A DNA stretch of 64,000 bases, from assembly GCA_963457665.1 (NCBI GenBank), contig OY735202.1:50153781-50217780 (forward strand), given 5' to 3'. Within the stretch, counting starts at the first letter, position 1; every line of letters starts with the position of its first letter. The notes under the pieces were generated by a model, which did not search any database, was not told the origin of the DNA, and saw nothing but the letters and a program-made list of their open reading frames with translations. The stretch comes from Thysanoteuthis rhombus (lineage: Eukaryota; Mollusca; Cephalopoda; Oegopsida; Thysanoteuthidae). Below are positions 22,501 through 34,057 of the stretch, piece by piece. The translations under genes were made by a program, and so were the position numbers.

Positions 22501-24432
22501 ACAAGTGCAGAGCAACAGAAAAAAAAATCTTTTTCGTAAAATCCAAAAAAGCACTGCTAGACGTATAAAAAAATATGCGTCCTGTCTGAATTTGGTGAGG
22601 ATTGGTCAAAAATGTTACAGTTAGGTGGCTTGTAAACAGGGTACAAGTAAAGATTCACATTGTCTTAGTTGTGTATAACTATGTGCATTTGAAATTATAA
22701 CATTCAAATGTATATGTAAGCTCTTTGTGGGAGAAAAATAATAAACTAGCTTTGAATGAATAAACCAACCTGTTGGTTGAAGTTCATGCAAGGATTTACA
22801 AACAAGAAAACTATAATGGTTTTCTGCACATTGTTTGTTTTAAAAAGAAGTAGACTAGACCAGAAGATTCTTGTAGAAAACCAGATTTATTCAGCATTTC
22901 TTCTCAGGATTGGGATGATTAGGAATCAAGTTGTCAGATTTTAAATTGATGTCATGGCTTCTAACATCTGATTAATGAATGTTTCTCAGAGTATTTATTT
23001 CTGTTGCCACCTAGTCTTTATATTGAAAGATTGCTGTGTGAGTTGGTCTTGAATTTTTGCAGTAACTCACAGAGGTTAGTATATGGATGAGTACCTCGGC
23101 ATCATGTTTCTTACCAAGGGACGATCTCAGAAAGATTGACATTTCTCACGGGAAGACAGATATATATATACATACGACTTTAAGGGTAGCCCCAAAGGAG
23201 GATTTTGAAATGCTACCTATCGATATTTGAATTTCTGAGCCATCATCCATGTAATAATGAATAATAAAAGTAAGATAAAACACAATCCATATCCTCTTCT
23301 CTGTCTCCTACCATGTCTAGATATCCCCCTCCGAAAAATTCAAATTCATTCTTCCCCTCCGAATAACCATCATACGATAACTTCTCAAAAATTTGTTAAA
23401 AAATCTAATGTTTTAAATAAAATTACTTGCAATTTCTTGTATTAAATTCACATCATTAAAAGCTAATCTAATCAGAGTTGCTTTGCCAACAGAGAAAACT
23501 GTTTTCATACCTAGACAACTATAAGTCTGATGCAGAGCTGCCATTGTTTTTTTACCATTCACATAAAAAATATACGGAATTTCTGGTGATTATCCAATCT
23601 ACCCCTATATTTTAATCAGCTAGCAGAGAACTGATTAATGAGTTTTTCTGGCCTTGTCAAGCTGACACAACTTCATGTATATTTCATAGTAATAGTTTTA
23701 TTTTACAATGAAAATATAGTTTCTGTACATTATTTATAATATATGGAAGACTAATTTTAGATGTAAAATGTTAATTTTTGATTGCTAAATTTTATCAGGA
23801 CACTAACGAGATCATTGAATGTAAGTTGCTTGAGTAGCATAAACTTTCATGTAAAAACTGTGGTGTGCACAAGTTTGAAGACTCTATGTACATTTTTCTC
23901 GTCTCTTCTCTGACCAAATATCATTTGTGAAAATCATTGCGTGGTTGTTCATGGACACAAACAATAGGCACACATGGTAAATTCGAGATTTGCATTTTTG
24001 TGAGCATTTCTGGAGAGCAAGAAGAGTATGGAGAACTGGTGGCTTGCTGTGTAAGAGGGACAGGATACAAGCCTCCAAATGTTAAAATAAACATATCAGA
24101 ATATCAGCTTTCGTTAAGTTATTGTGAAAAACATCAATCAAATAAAGGCAACTATCAAGCACACGGCAGGGAGAGAAATACAACCAAGGTAACAAAACAT
24201 ATGGAGGCTGAAGATAAAAATGTCCAAGATACAAAAAACAGAAGTCAACCCCCAAGAAGATCAGCCTAAAGACATTAGTATTACACATTGTATAGTTAGT
24301 TATATTTGGACCGTGTAACAAGTACCTCAAACTATAATAAAGTCTGCTTAAACATACTTCATAAAATCACATCTATCAATTATCCAACTGCCAAATTTTT
24401 TCAGTAAAACCATAAACTAAAACTATTATCAT

Positions 24433-24830
24433 AGGTTTCTTTGGTTTTCAGTTTTTTAATGTATGTAACAGGTTGGATATAAAGGCTATGGAACTAGAAG
24501 GCTGAAAATCTGAACGTTTACTACCTATCAGGTTTAGAAAAAAAAAATTTTCGTTTTTTGAAAATCCCTCTTTATAGGTTTGTGGTGAGGGTAGCAATTA
24601 AAAATGTAAGTTTATGCTAAACTGATCCCTTAGTTTGTGTCGGGCAGAGTTAACATTTGTTTTTTGAAAATTTATCTTTTTTAGTGATCACAGCCAAACA
24701 AAAGGTAAGAGAGGTCATTTATTCATTCATGTTTTTCCAATTTTATGATTGATCACCTCCAACAAAGCATGCTGCCAAAAGAGGTTGTCACATGACTGAT
24801 TCTATTGAATTACTAACCAGCCCTATATTT
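24433..24830 (-). repeat. Family A copy
   Basis: An antisense copy runs from ATAGGTTTCTTTGGTTTTCAG through AAATGTAAGTTTATGCTAAA to GAATTACTAACCAGCCC. The AGAAAC terminus is decayed. Confidence 0.85.
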
Positions 24831-25085
24831 GTATATTTTTTTATTAAGATTTGAGAATGAGTACAAAGAAAAAATTACTACCTTCATACAGCATGGAAAC
24901 TCTTGGAGATGAGTCAGGGAAAACTCTTTCCAAATGAGTATAATTTGTGTACATAAAAAACAGATTTTTTTATAATTATACAAATATTACAAATCATCTA
25001 ATGCACTAGCACTATGACAAGGGGATGATTTATCAAAGATCAATATGAATTGCCAACCCTTTTTTGTCAACCATTTGTCTTGTAG

Positions 25086-25163
25086 TCTGGCATAGAAGGT
25101 GATAAACTTTTAACAGAAATGGTTACAACAGTTGTGAATTTGAAAAGAAATAAAACAGCTCTG
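25086..25163 (+). CDS. iGluR exon 3 (short ATD exon)
   Basis: The exon has 26 codons, phase 0 at both ends, between a cttgtag acceptor and a CTG|gtaagt donor. It encodes a short acidic helix-like stretch (SGIEGDKLLTEMV) and ends NKTAL, with a sequon at N129. I searched for it because exon 2 and exon 4 joined directly leave the ATD roughly 25 residues short of kainate receptors, just before the (T)(D)AAL-x-YDAV-type motif. This piece restores both length and phase: ...NKTAL joins LYEVYLYDSI in exon 4. The donor, and possibly the last dozen exon bases, coincide with the terminus of a sense family A copy that continues into the intron. The call rests on phase, length and splice sites rather than strong sequence similarity. 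Confidence 0.65.
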
Positions 25164-25173
25164 GTAAGTCACT
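25160..25173 (+). promoter_or_regulatory. 5' splice site of exon 3 within family A terminus
   Basis: The bases read TCTGGTAAGTCACTC. Other family A copies read TCTGGTTAGTCACTC (for example at about 8,225, 51,343 and 60,206). One T-to-A difference creates the optimal donor CTG|GTAAGT. The overlap of splice site and repeat terminus is directly visible; the evolutionary order is inferred. Confidence 0.6.
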
Positions 25174-25573
25174 CAACAATGACCAACATCTTTTGATGGC
25201 AGGCTTTTTTGGGGGTGATCAATAAAAAAAATTGGGAAATAGAATGATCAATGAATAAATTACTTCTCTCACCTTTCTGACCTATATCACTAAGAAGGTC
25301 TGAATATTCAAAAAAGAAGTGTGAATGGTACCAGACCCAAACTAAGGAATCAATTTAGCATAAACTTACATTGCAAATTGAACCCTACACTAAAAGCCAA
25401 TGAAGAGGGGGCGTTCTAGGCATAAGAAGGAGAAGATCTTTAAAATTTAGCTCCATTGGTGCCGTTCGTATGTGTGATACATGCATAGTCAGCCAGCCTG
25501 CAAGACCAACTTAAAAACTGAAGAAACCAATGTTGAGAGTATGGGTGACACATTTGGTTGACGGTTACTAATA
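25161..25573 (+). repeat. Family A copy fused to exon 3 donor
   Basis: A sense copy starts CTGGTAAGTCACTCAA and continues ATGACCAACATCTTTTG, TTTAGCATAAACTTACATTG and TTGGTTGACGG. Its first bases are the 5' splice site of exon 3. Thirteen bases of the AGAAACCATCAC region are deleted. Confidence 0.88.
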
Positions 25574-26040
25574 GTACAGTTACTCTATGAATCAAAGTCA
25601 ACTGAGAAAAGATTTAATGAAATTCTATAATATGGTCTGTTTGTGCACCTAGCCCTTTAGGTGTCTTTGCAACTTTCTCAAGGGATTTTAGGGGGTCATT
25701 TAATTTTTTTTAAATTAGATGCAACTTGTTCAGTTGAGCATTTAACAACATACAGGCCACTATTTATCATTATCACCCTACCAGTCAAGTTTTCCAAATA
25801 TAACAGCAGAAGAATCATTGTGTACCAGGTTTCAGCATCAAAAGTTTATAATTAATGGTTGTAGTCCAGGTACTGATACCGATATTTTCTCAAATTGATA
25901 CCAACCAAGGTGACCTTTTGCATTTTTGTCCTACTATATGTCTTTAGTTTATATTTTTGTATTATAGACTTGCCCATCTTGTAGGTTAATGATAGGTTCA
26001 CTCTGCAAACACACCTATCCCCAATTAAGCACTCAGAGAG

Positions 26041-27000
26041 AGCATACCTCTGTCAACGGGTGTAATTTGCATGAATCTGGCCCAAAATTCAGTCGCTTCT
26101 TCTGTTGCTTATTGTCCAGCCTTCCACAAAATTTCATTGAAATTCATTTGGAACTTCTGTAGATACCATGTGAACAGTGCTGAGCTTATATGGAAATGTA
26201 GGAAAAAACTGGAAAAATATTTCTCAATCAAAAAACTATTCCTGAACCCACCCCAAAATATAACCAATTCTTGCTACCCAATTGAACACTTCTTCGAATT
26301 ATGACTGAGTCATCATGCATGGATACATCCAAAAATTTAATCTTCTTTCATTGCTTATTGCCTTGCCTTCCTCGAAAGTTATAAAAAATTGATTGGGAAC
26401 TTTTGGGGATATCGTGTGGATAGACAAGAGCGAATATAGAAATGTACAAAAAACAGGCAAAAATATCTCTCCATCAAGAACTAGTTCTTTGATCCATCCC
26501 CAAATTTGATCACTTCTTGCTTACCTTGTGGCTCAGCATTTCACAAAATTCAGAAACCATTGAAATACATTAAAACAGTTCATAGATATCGTGTAGACAG
26601 TTAGGGGTGAATATGTTTTAATATTTCATGCATTTCTGTATTCCCTAACGTCTGTACACATGGTATCTTCAAAAGTTCTCAACAAATTCCAATGGAATTC
26701 TGTGGTAAGGTAAGCCATATTATAAGGAGAGGTGATTAAATTTTATGATGTTCCTGTCTTCCAACGTAATATCTTTAGAAGTTTTCACTGAATTTCCACG
26801 CATTACACAGGATGAAATTAAATGGACGGATCAAGGAATTTTTTTTTTTTTGATTGAGAGATATTTTTGCTTTTCTCTTCTCATAAATTTCTAGATCTAC
26901 TCCTATCTGTCCATATGATATCTCAAAATGTTCCTCATGAATGTCAATGAAATTTTGTGTTAAGGTTAGGTATGGGGTGAGAGTAAATTGATCAAACTTG
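26041..27000. repeat. Satellite-like tandem cluster, family D
   Basis: About three units, 220-240 bp apart, share TTGCTTATTG-CCAGCCTTCCACAAAATT, CATTGAAATTCATT, AACTT-TGTAGATA and GTGTGGACAG. They are followed by units in the opposite sense (ATCTCAAAATGTTC...CAATGAAATTTTGTG). The same family recurs at 45.47-45.99 kb. Confidence 0.65.
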
Positions 27001-27534
27001 AAGATCAGTAAAAATTATTGATAAATGCATGCATTTTCCTTTATTATTATTTAGAAAACAAAGTTTATTTCATATCTACATATTTTGTATGCTTACTGAT
27101 GCACTAACACATCCTGCGTGATATTTACGCATACACTCTGTTTCTTTCCTTCATCCATTGTACTAATCACTCCCCCATTCATATACGCACACTTAAGATC
27201 CCAGATCAACTCAATGATATATATCCATTTTACAGCTGCACCTTCTCTTTTCCCTCCCACTCACCTTCATTATACTTCTCTTATCCGCATAGACCACCCA
27301 CACATCACTTCTATATCCATTGATAAAACACTTCTCTCTCTCCAACATACCTTGTCAAATTGGGGATGGAAAACCATTATTTTCACCACAAGACATTCAT
27401 AGCTTCACAGTTTTCACTCTCATTCACACTGATGATAAAACATTGCTGTCAACTCAATATAACAATACAAAAGAATAAAAAAATGTAATTTATTTCATCT
27501 ATTTATACTCCTGCTTTGTCCTCCTTACACTGGT

Positions 27535-27536
<2 letters not shown>

Positions 27537-27572
<36 letters not shown>

Positions 27573-27660
27573 TATACATATATGTATATATATACACTAT
27601 ATATATGTATATATATACACTATATGTATATATACAATATATATATGCAAATATAAATAC
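27537..27660. repeat. Interrupted TA/TACA microsatellite
   Basis: TA runs are broken by three TACACTATA-type repeats. Confidence 0.95.
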
Positions 27661-27667
27661 ACAATAT

Positions 27668-27865
<198 letters not shown>

Positions 27866-28202
27866 TTCACAATATAGATCGGGAATACAATATAATATAA
27901 TATGATATAATATAATGCAATATCTTATGTGTGATGGGTTTATTTGATAAAGTGCTTGATACAGTCAACATTAAATGCTGAGTTGATTTAGAAGAGAGCT
28001 TAGAATATAATTAAGTATGGATTCGTTTTGAGCAGGTGGTATCAAATCACTTAATGTTGCTTCAGCAATATCATATACATAAGTAAATATATATATATGT
28101 ATATAAATATATGTATATATACGTACATATATATAAATATATATGGTATATCACACAGATTTCTTTGACTAAGCCATATCACTGAATATGTTACAGTGAA
28201 TG

Positions 28203-28204
<2 letters not shown>

Positions 28205-28242
<38 letters not shown>

Positions 28243-28256
28243 CATACATACATACA

Positions 28257-28289
<33 letters not shown>

Positions 28290-28345
28290 GTATTTGTGTA
28301 TGTGTGTGTGTGTGTGTGTAATGTGTGATGTGTGTGTATATATAT
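28205..28345. repeat. TA, CATA and TG microsatellite
   Basis: A TA run is followed by about 12 CATA units and then TG. Confidence 0.96.
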
Positions 28346-28405
28346 ACATGGTATGATATATTTAGTTAATGAAATCTGTGTGACATGGTTGGTGCAAAAT
28401 CAAGT

Positions 28406-28680
28406 GATTTTATGCAGCTTATTCAAACGATGGTGATGCACATAGATTAAATAAAATCCCATGAGCAGTGGTAGGAGAGTAACTGACATGAGAGGCTGAC
28501 ATGAAGAGACAGAAGACAGCAGCTGACTGAGGGAGACTGACATCCCAAGTGGTGTAGTTGGGGCAGAGGGTGCTGTCACCCTGGTAGCCTTCTCCTGTGG
28601 TCAGAAATGGCCAGACAAAGTGTACTTTGCTTTGTTCCTTGTTCAAAGTCTCTTTCTTTATTCAAACGGCAATGCTAACC
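28406..28680. other. GC-richer unclassified block with a local copy
   Basis: The block stands out by base composition and carries a short open frame on the - strand (28,419-28,646) with no recognised domain. Its first 132 bp recur as a 119-bp copy at 29,776-29,894. On the - strand TTGAATAAAGAAAGAG near its edge could be a polyadenylation-type signal of an LTR or other element. The class is unknown. Confidence 0.5.
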
Positions 28681-29094
28681 ACTTCCCTAATATTTGCTTA
28701 ATGGTCACAGAATGTTGAAGCAATCTGAGCATTATGATAAGCAGCAACAATTATAAGATAGAAGGGAAACCAGACAAAAAATGAATTATAATGATAATGC
28801 TTCATCTAAGAAAACTTGGATAACTTGAGACTGTTACATGTATCACTTATCAGGCAACGAAAATAAGACAATAGAAAAACTAATCAAGGATAATCAATTA
28901 CAAATGATAATGAAAGTTTACAAACTTTGTCATTGTTCAGTATTCATGGAGGGATTTTCAGAGAATTATGTTTGTGTGAAGAAAACAAAAACTACCAAGT
29001 CTCTTTCTAAAAAGGTTTCATTCCAATATAAACTGATTTCTCATTGGTCTTCCGCACAGATTAAAAGTTAAAAATACAGCTTATGCCTCCATGG

Positions 29095-29405
29095 AAATCT
29101 GCTGGGGAAGGGGTGGTCTAAACAGGGAATCACCCCCCCCCCTGTAAAGGACCTTCTCATTTCAGTTGAGGTTGTTTGAGAGTTTGAACTCTTTTATCAA
29201 TAAAAGATAATGGTGCTCTACAACTGTTTTATATAATCTCAACTTGAATTAAGAATATAAGAATATAGTATTCTTTTTTATTTGTAACAGGTTTGCGCCA
29301 AGATGCATTACAAATATATCCTTTGGAATTTCCCAATCCCAGAATATAATTTTTTTGCCCCCCACCAAAAAAAAGTGGCGGTGGATACCTTTGTATACCT
29401 CCCCT
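29095..29405. repeat. Possible dispersed repeat, resembles 8.77-9.03 kb
   Basis: It carries a C run, TTTGAGAGTTTGAACTC, AAAGATAATGGTG, CAACTTGAA and GTGGCGGTGGATACC, in the order seen at 8.8 kb and partly at 3.6 kb. Confidence 0.45.
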
Positions 29406-29596
29406 CAGCACTTAACTGTGAACAACATTTTAATATCAGTCAAAGATGAAAAGATTTTGCATTGCCATTTCAAGGTTACAAATTCATATTATCTTTTCTG
29501 CTCTAAATTCCTTATTAGTAGACATTCATTGAAAATTGGATTTGCTCTGAATGGCTTGCAAGACGAGCATGCTAACTACTTTTCCTATACTTGAAT

Positions 29597-30128
29597 TAGA
29601 AATTGTCAATAAAAACTGCCACCAAAACAGTCGTCATAAGGTTACTTCAGTTTTTAAGTTGGTCCTGCTGGCTGGCTATATATGTATTTAAGATGTGAAC
29701 AATGGAGATAAACAACTGAAAACTTGAACATTTACTCCATGTAAGTCAACCAAAAAACATTTAATTTTATTTTTTGATTTTATGCAGCTTATTCAAATGA
29801 TGGTGATGTACATAGATTAAACAGAATCACATGAGCAGTGGTAGGAGAGTAACTGACATGAAGAGACAGAAGACAGCAGCTGACTGAGGGAGACTTTTTA
29901 CTGGGGGTTCAATTTGCAATATAGGTTTATGCTAATTTGATCCCCTAGTTTGTGTTTGGAAGCATTCATATTTGTTTTCTTGGAAATTCAGACTTTTTTA
30001 GTGATGACTGCCCAACAAAAAGCAAGAGAAGTAACTTATTTATTGATCACACCCTGTGTCCAATCTTCATTTTCATTACTCAGCATGCTACCGAAAGACA
30101 TTGGTCACTCAGCAGACCTAATTCTTAT
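29597..30128 (-). repeat. Family A copy with nested insertion
   Basis: An antisense copy starts TTAGAAATTGTCAAT and ends near CATTGGTCACTCAGCAGACC. It is interrupted at 29,776-29,894 by the copied block from 28.4 kb. Both sides of the insertion continue the family consensus. Confidence 0.88.
29776..29894 (+). repeat. Copy of 28,406-28,537 inserted in family A
   Basis: It starts GATTTTATGCAGCTTATTCA and ends GACTGAGGGAGAC in the same orientation as the upstream block. It differs by a few substitutions and one 13-base deletion where AGAGGCTGACATG is a near-tandem repeat. Confidence 0.9.
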
Positions 30129-31091
30129 CTAGCCTCTAAGTTAAAAGTTAAGTGGACATGATAAAATCAACCCACAAAACTTGCTCATGATCTTGAAGTT
30201 TAGGCTATTATAAGCAATATATCAAGTCACCCTGCTAGCCTGAAAGAAACATTTTTCATAATAGTTTGGTTTACCTAAACTTGTAGAGTAAAAAAAAAGG
30301 CTAAAGATGTCAGAAACCTGATCCGTCAGGAAGTGGGTATATTTCCCGTAATCTACAAATATGTATTTGCATTATGAAAATGCATGAGTACACATGGAAT
30401 GGCGGTAATTAATGGCTATTTGGCACTCCCAAAAATACTTTGGTTCTGCTTTCGATTACTCTACGATGTTGCATGGCTCGCAGGTAGGACAAAGAAGGAA
30501 AAGATGAGGCTTTTGTACTGAGTATGAAGTATAAAATATCATTACAACAAAAGTTATTTTTAAAGCTGAGGGTTTAGATCAAGAACCAAAGTGACCTCAT
30601 GTTGCATGTTTTGTCATCAAAAATTCAATGCTCTGAGATTTATGATGTATTGTACATGAAAATTATAGCGGTCCCTACACAACCCACTTAACAATAAGTT
30701 GAATGTATTTTTTATGCCTTTTACCTATCTGCTGATTATGCCAAAAACATCATTGTTTGCCATTAAATGGCATTAGGAGAGTTTAGTTTTAACTAACTTC
30801 ATTTTAAAAAATTGTTTTTTATTGCATTGTGACAGGTATTCTAACAACATGCATTTTTTGTACTCTATCAAAATTGTAAATTTTTGTATATTCAATAGTA
30901 GATGGAAGAAATTAAATTATTTTCTTTTTCGATTTATCATATTTTTACTTTTTGCAAGAAAGGTAAAAATAATGGGTATGATATAATAATTGAAAACCAA
31001 TCGAACATTTTGGCTAATCTAAAATATCAAAGCTATAGGATCCCTATTCTAGTTAATGAAAAGCCAATAATATCTTTCATACCTCTTATTT

Positions 31092-31478
31092 AAAACTGTC
31101 AAGCAAAACTGTTAGCAGAACTGTCCATTGGTTTTTGTTCAGTTTTTGAGTTGTTCTAGCTGGCTATCTATGTATGCATCACACTAAAGGCCACATCAAT
31201 GGAGCTAGAAGACTGACAATTTCAATATTTGCTCCTCATCATGTCTAGAAAAACCAATGTTTTCGTTTTTTGAAAATACCTCCCCCCTGAAAAGGAGTTC
31301 AATTTTACTCAAAATTTTATGCCAAATTGGTCTCTAAGTTTATGTCCCGCAGCATTCACGCTTGCTCTTTGAAAATTCAGATATTTTCAGTGATCACAGC
31401 TCAACAAAAGGCAAGAAAACTAACTTATCTATTGGTCACATGAGAGTTTCTACCAAATGACTAATCAGACCTGTATTT
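31092..31478 (-). repeat. Family A copy
   Basis: An antisense copy runs from AAACTGTCAAGC through GGAGCTAGAAGACTGA and CAACAAAAGGCAAGAAAAC to AATGACTAATCAGACC. The ATGCTGCC segment is deleted. Confidence 0.86.
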
Positions 31479-32496
31479 TTTTCAGATCAGTTTGGTAAAA
31501 TCACCATTCTTATCTCCTTTTCAATGATTTTCTCCCTTAATTTTCTCTGCCCCTGACTGACTTTTTCCATTCCACTGCACACACATGCACACACACAAAT
31601 GTATGTGTATACACATTCAGGCATGCACATACCTTAGAGTGGAAATTCATTCTTCCTATCTTTATTTGGAAGAAAGATGAAGTCATTGTTCACACTTTGT
31701 TGATTACAGTTCCATAGTACTTCAGCCTTTTCTGGCATATTTGTTATTTTCAATTTGTATAGATTATGCTGTTAGTTACATTGGTGGAAGAAAATTTTAT
31801 TATTACTAAGAATAAAAATAAACAGAGGCATACAGTGCAGATGTGCAAATTGCAGATGTTACAAATTTAAAATGAACAAGGTTTTGTTGATGCATTCCAG
31901 AGAAGAGGAGATCTTTTCATTTCCACTGTGTCAATCATTACTATTATAAATTGTACTATAAAGGCATGTTTTTTGTGCTCTCAGTAGGCTTATTGATGTT
32001 ATTCCTTACGGGTCTCCAATTGTTCTAAAAACAATTTTTAAGTAAAGGTGAAAGTATTTTATTTTAAATTAAAAGGAAAAGTTTCTTGTCTTCAATAGAG
32101 ATAAGAAAGAAAACCTCATGGTACAGATGGAAAAATCTAAGAGAAACATTGAATGATATAAGTCATAATGGATTTGAATCAATAGAATAAAAATGTAACA
32201 GGTCAGAATTTATCAATGGCAAGTTGATAAAGCAAATAGCACACAAAAGATATATGTACAGTAGAGCAATTTTCTAGAACAATATGGCAGTCTGTCAACT
32301 CCCAGTAAGGTTTTCTCTTTTAGGCACAAAACGTTTGTTATACAATCAAAAAACGATGTTTAAGAAACAAAGGCTAAGTTATTTCTTATATTGACTTTTT
32401 TAAATGACTTTTATAGAAAAGTGACATCTGAAAAGTATATAAAATTACAGAAATATAATTTCATTGATTTAGTCTTACACATGAATAGCTATGATA

Positions 32497-32642
32497 AAGA
32501 GTAAATGTTCAAGTTTTCAGTGCTCTAGCTCCACTGGTGTGGCCTGTATGCATGATACATAAATAGCCAGCCAGCCAGCCAGCCAGAGCAACTTCAAAAC
32601 CAAAGAAATCTATGTTGACAGTTTTTATTCACAGTTTCTAAA
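32497..32642 (+). repeat. Family A copy, 3' third only
   Basis: It has GAGTAAATGTTCAAGTTTTC, GCTCTAGCTCCACTGG, AGCCAGCCAGCCAGCCAGCC and CAGTTTCTAA. Confidence 0.85.
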
Positions 32643-33540
32643 AATTTATCATTAAGATACAAATCTCTAATTAATGGAGATCAAAGCATTGTTAGTATCA
32701 GAGTTTGGCTAATTAAAGTTTTTGAGTTGTTATTCTTGATAAATATTTCCACTATTCTATATAATGTAATTTATTTAATAACTTTTTTAACTCTTTGATT
32801 AATTCTAATTTATAATCTGAAAGTACGCAATATCCAGATATCAAGGTAAATACCTGACTTGCTGATTTTGGAACTGATGACAATATCAAAGTATAATTTA
32901 TGGACGAATACCAAAACTATTAGTCAAAGCTCAAACACAAGTAAGACTATACCTAGTAACACACTTTTCATCAATTTAAAATCATTTTTTTCAATCAGGT
33001 CATCCTAAAAAATATATACAAAAAATAAAATACATGTCACTCAAAGAAGGCTCGATAGAACAAATACCATCTCTGTAAACTGATCTGGGTGATGCAGTTT
33101 GGTCTCGCATATCTGGGCATTCATTTTGTTTTTGACAGTTTTATGAGTTAAAAACAAATAAAAAACATGACAAATAGAAAGTATGAAGATTTTTTGTGCA
33201 CTTACATTGCACAAGCTTGAGGCACTGCGGAATGACGAATATGTCTAGAATCCTACACACTGCGATATACAAGAAAACCTCACATGCATAAATACATGCA
33301 CTGATTACCTATATCCTGTAAAGAGCAATGAACATGAAATATGTGTGTGTACATGTTTGTTTCCTTACGTGTGTGCACATATATGTGGTGCGTTCATTTT
33401 CTTGAATGAGAGGGACAAATAGAAAATGGTTATGTACTAGTATATATGAAAATATATTTGCATGCAAACACACACACATACTCACACATAATAAAACAAC
33501 TGTCTATATATACATATATATAAATACATATATATGTCAG

Positions 33541-33751
33541 GAAGGTGGAGAATTTGGCTGTAAGACTAATACACATTCTGTTGTGTCAGATACCAAGGAT
33601 TTGTTCCGATCTCAGGGGTTTGACATACCTGGCTTAATACCGATCATCATCAAAGGATACAGATTCCAAAATCGGGCAGAGACTGCAACTGCGTGGTTCT
33701 TGTACTCTCAAAATGTGATGGAGAAACACCAAAGCTTAGTGGCATTGCCAG
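33541..33751 (+). other. Orphan exon-like ORF, unknown origin
   Basis: A 211-base open stretch is bounded by atatgtcag on the left and CCAG|gtagtg on the right. It is richer in G+C than its surroundings and encodes EGGEFGCKTNTHSVV, FRSQGFDIPGLIPIIIKGY and AWFLYSQNVMEKHQ. I do not recognise it. Its phase (0 in, 1 out) would break the receptor frame between exons 3 and 4, so it is not a normal receptor exon. A transposon or retrogene fragment is the likeliest source. Confidence 0.4.
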
Positions 33752-33975
33752 GTAGTGCTAGATTATATATATATTTCTGTTACATGTTTCAAAAAGGAAA
33801 AATGATAAAATTTTCAAATGGCAAGGTTTGCTGAGACAGATGATGTGCGGTTATTATTATCATTGTTCTAAATTATATATATTATAATATATATGCTTTG
33901 ACCCCCAAACTATGCGTGACCCCATGAGGGCTTTGTTGGAGGCACCACTGCTGTTTGCAGCAGTAATTGTATGAA

Positions 33976-33977
<2 letters not shown>

Positions 33978-34034
<57 letters not shown>
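33978..34034. repeat. (TA)n microsatellite
   Basis: An uninterrupted TA run lies close to the left arm of the fold-back. Confidence 0.97.
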
Positions 34035-34037
<3 letters not shown>

Positions 34038-34057
34038 CCCATTTTGCTAACAGTATG

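Larger units (their letters stand above)
6168..25085 (+). other. Intron 2 (18.9 kb)
   Basis: This is the largest intron seen. It contains six sense or antisense family A copies before 12.2 kb, one at 18.6 kb and one at 24.4 kb. It also holds SINE-1, mariner and Penelope-like relics, the AGGTCA-rich tandem array, an RTE-like LINE fragment and several microsatellites. Stretches at 9.0-10.5 kb, 20.4-22.1 kb and 22.7-24.4 kb showed no recognised gene or element beyond a weak inverted repeat at 9.2/9.8 kb. Confidence 0.65.

Noticed and set aside
22174..22624. Three overlapping Ser/Leu/Phe-rich ORFs
   Set aside because: All derive from one CT-rich tract read in three frames.
23937..24269. 110-codon + strand ORF
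   Set aside because: No recognisable domain and no matching splice sites for the receptor frame. Antisense frames of equal length exist.
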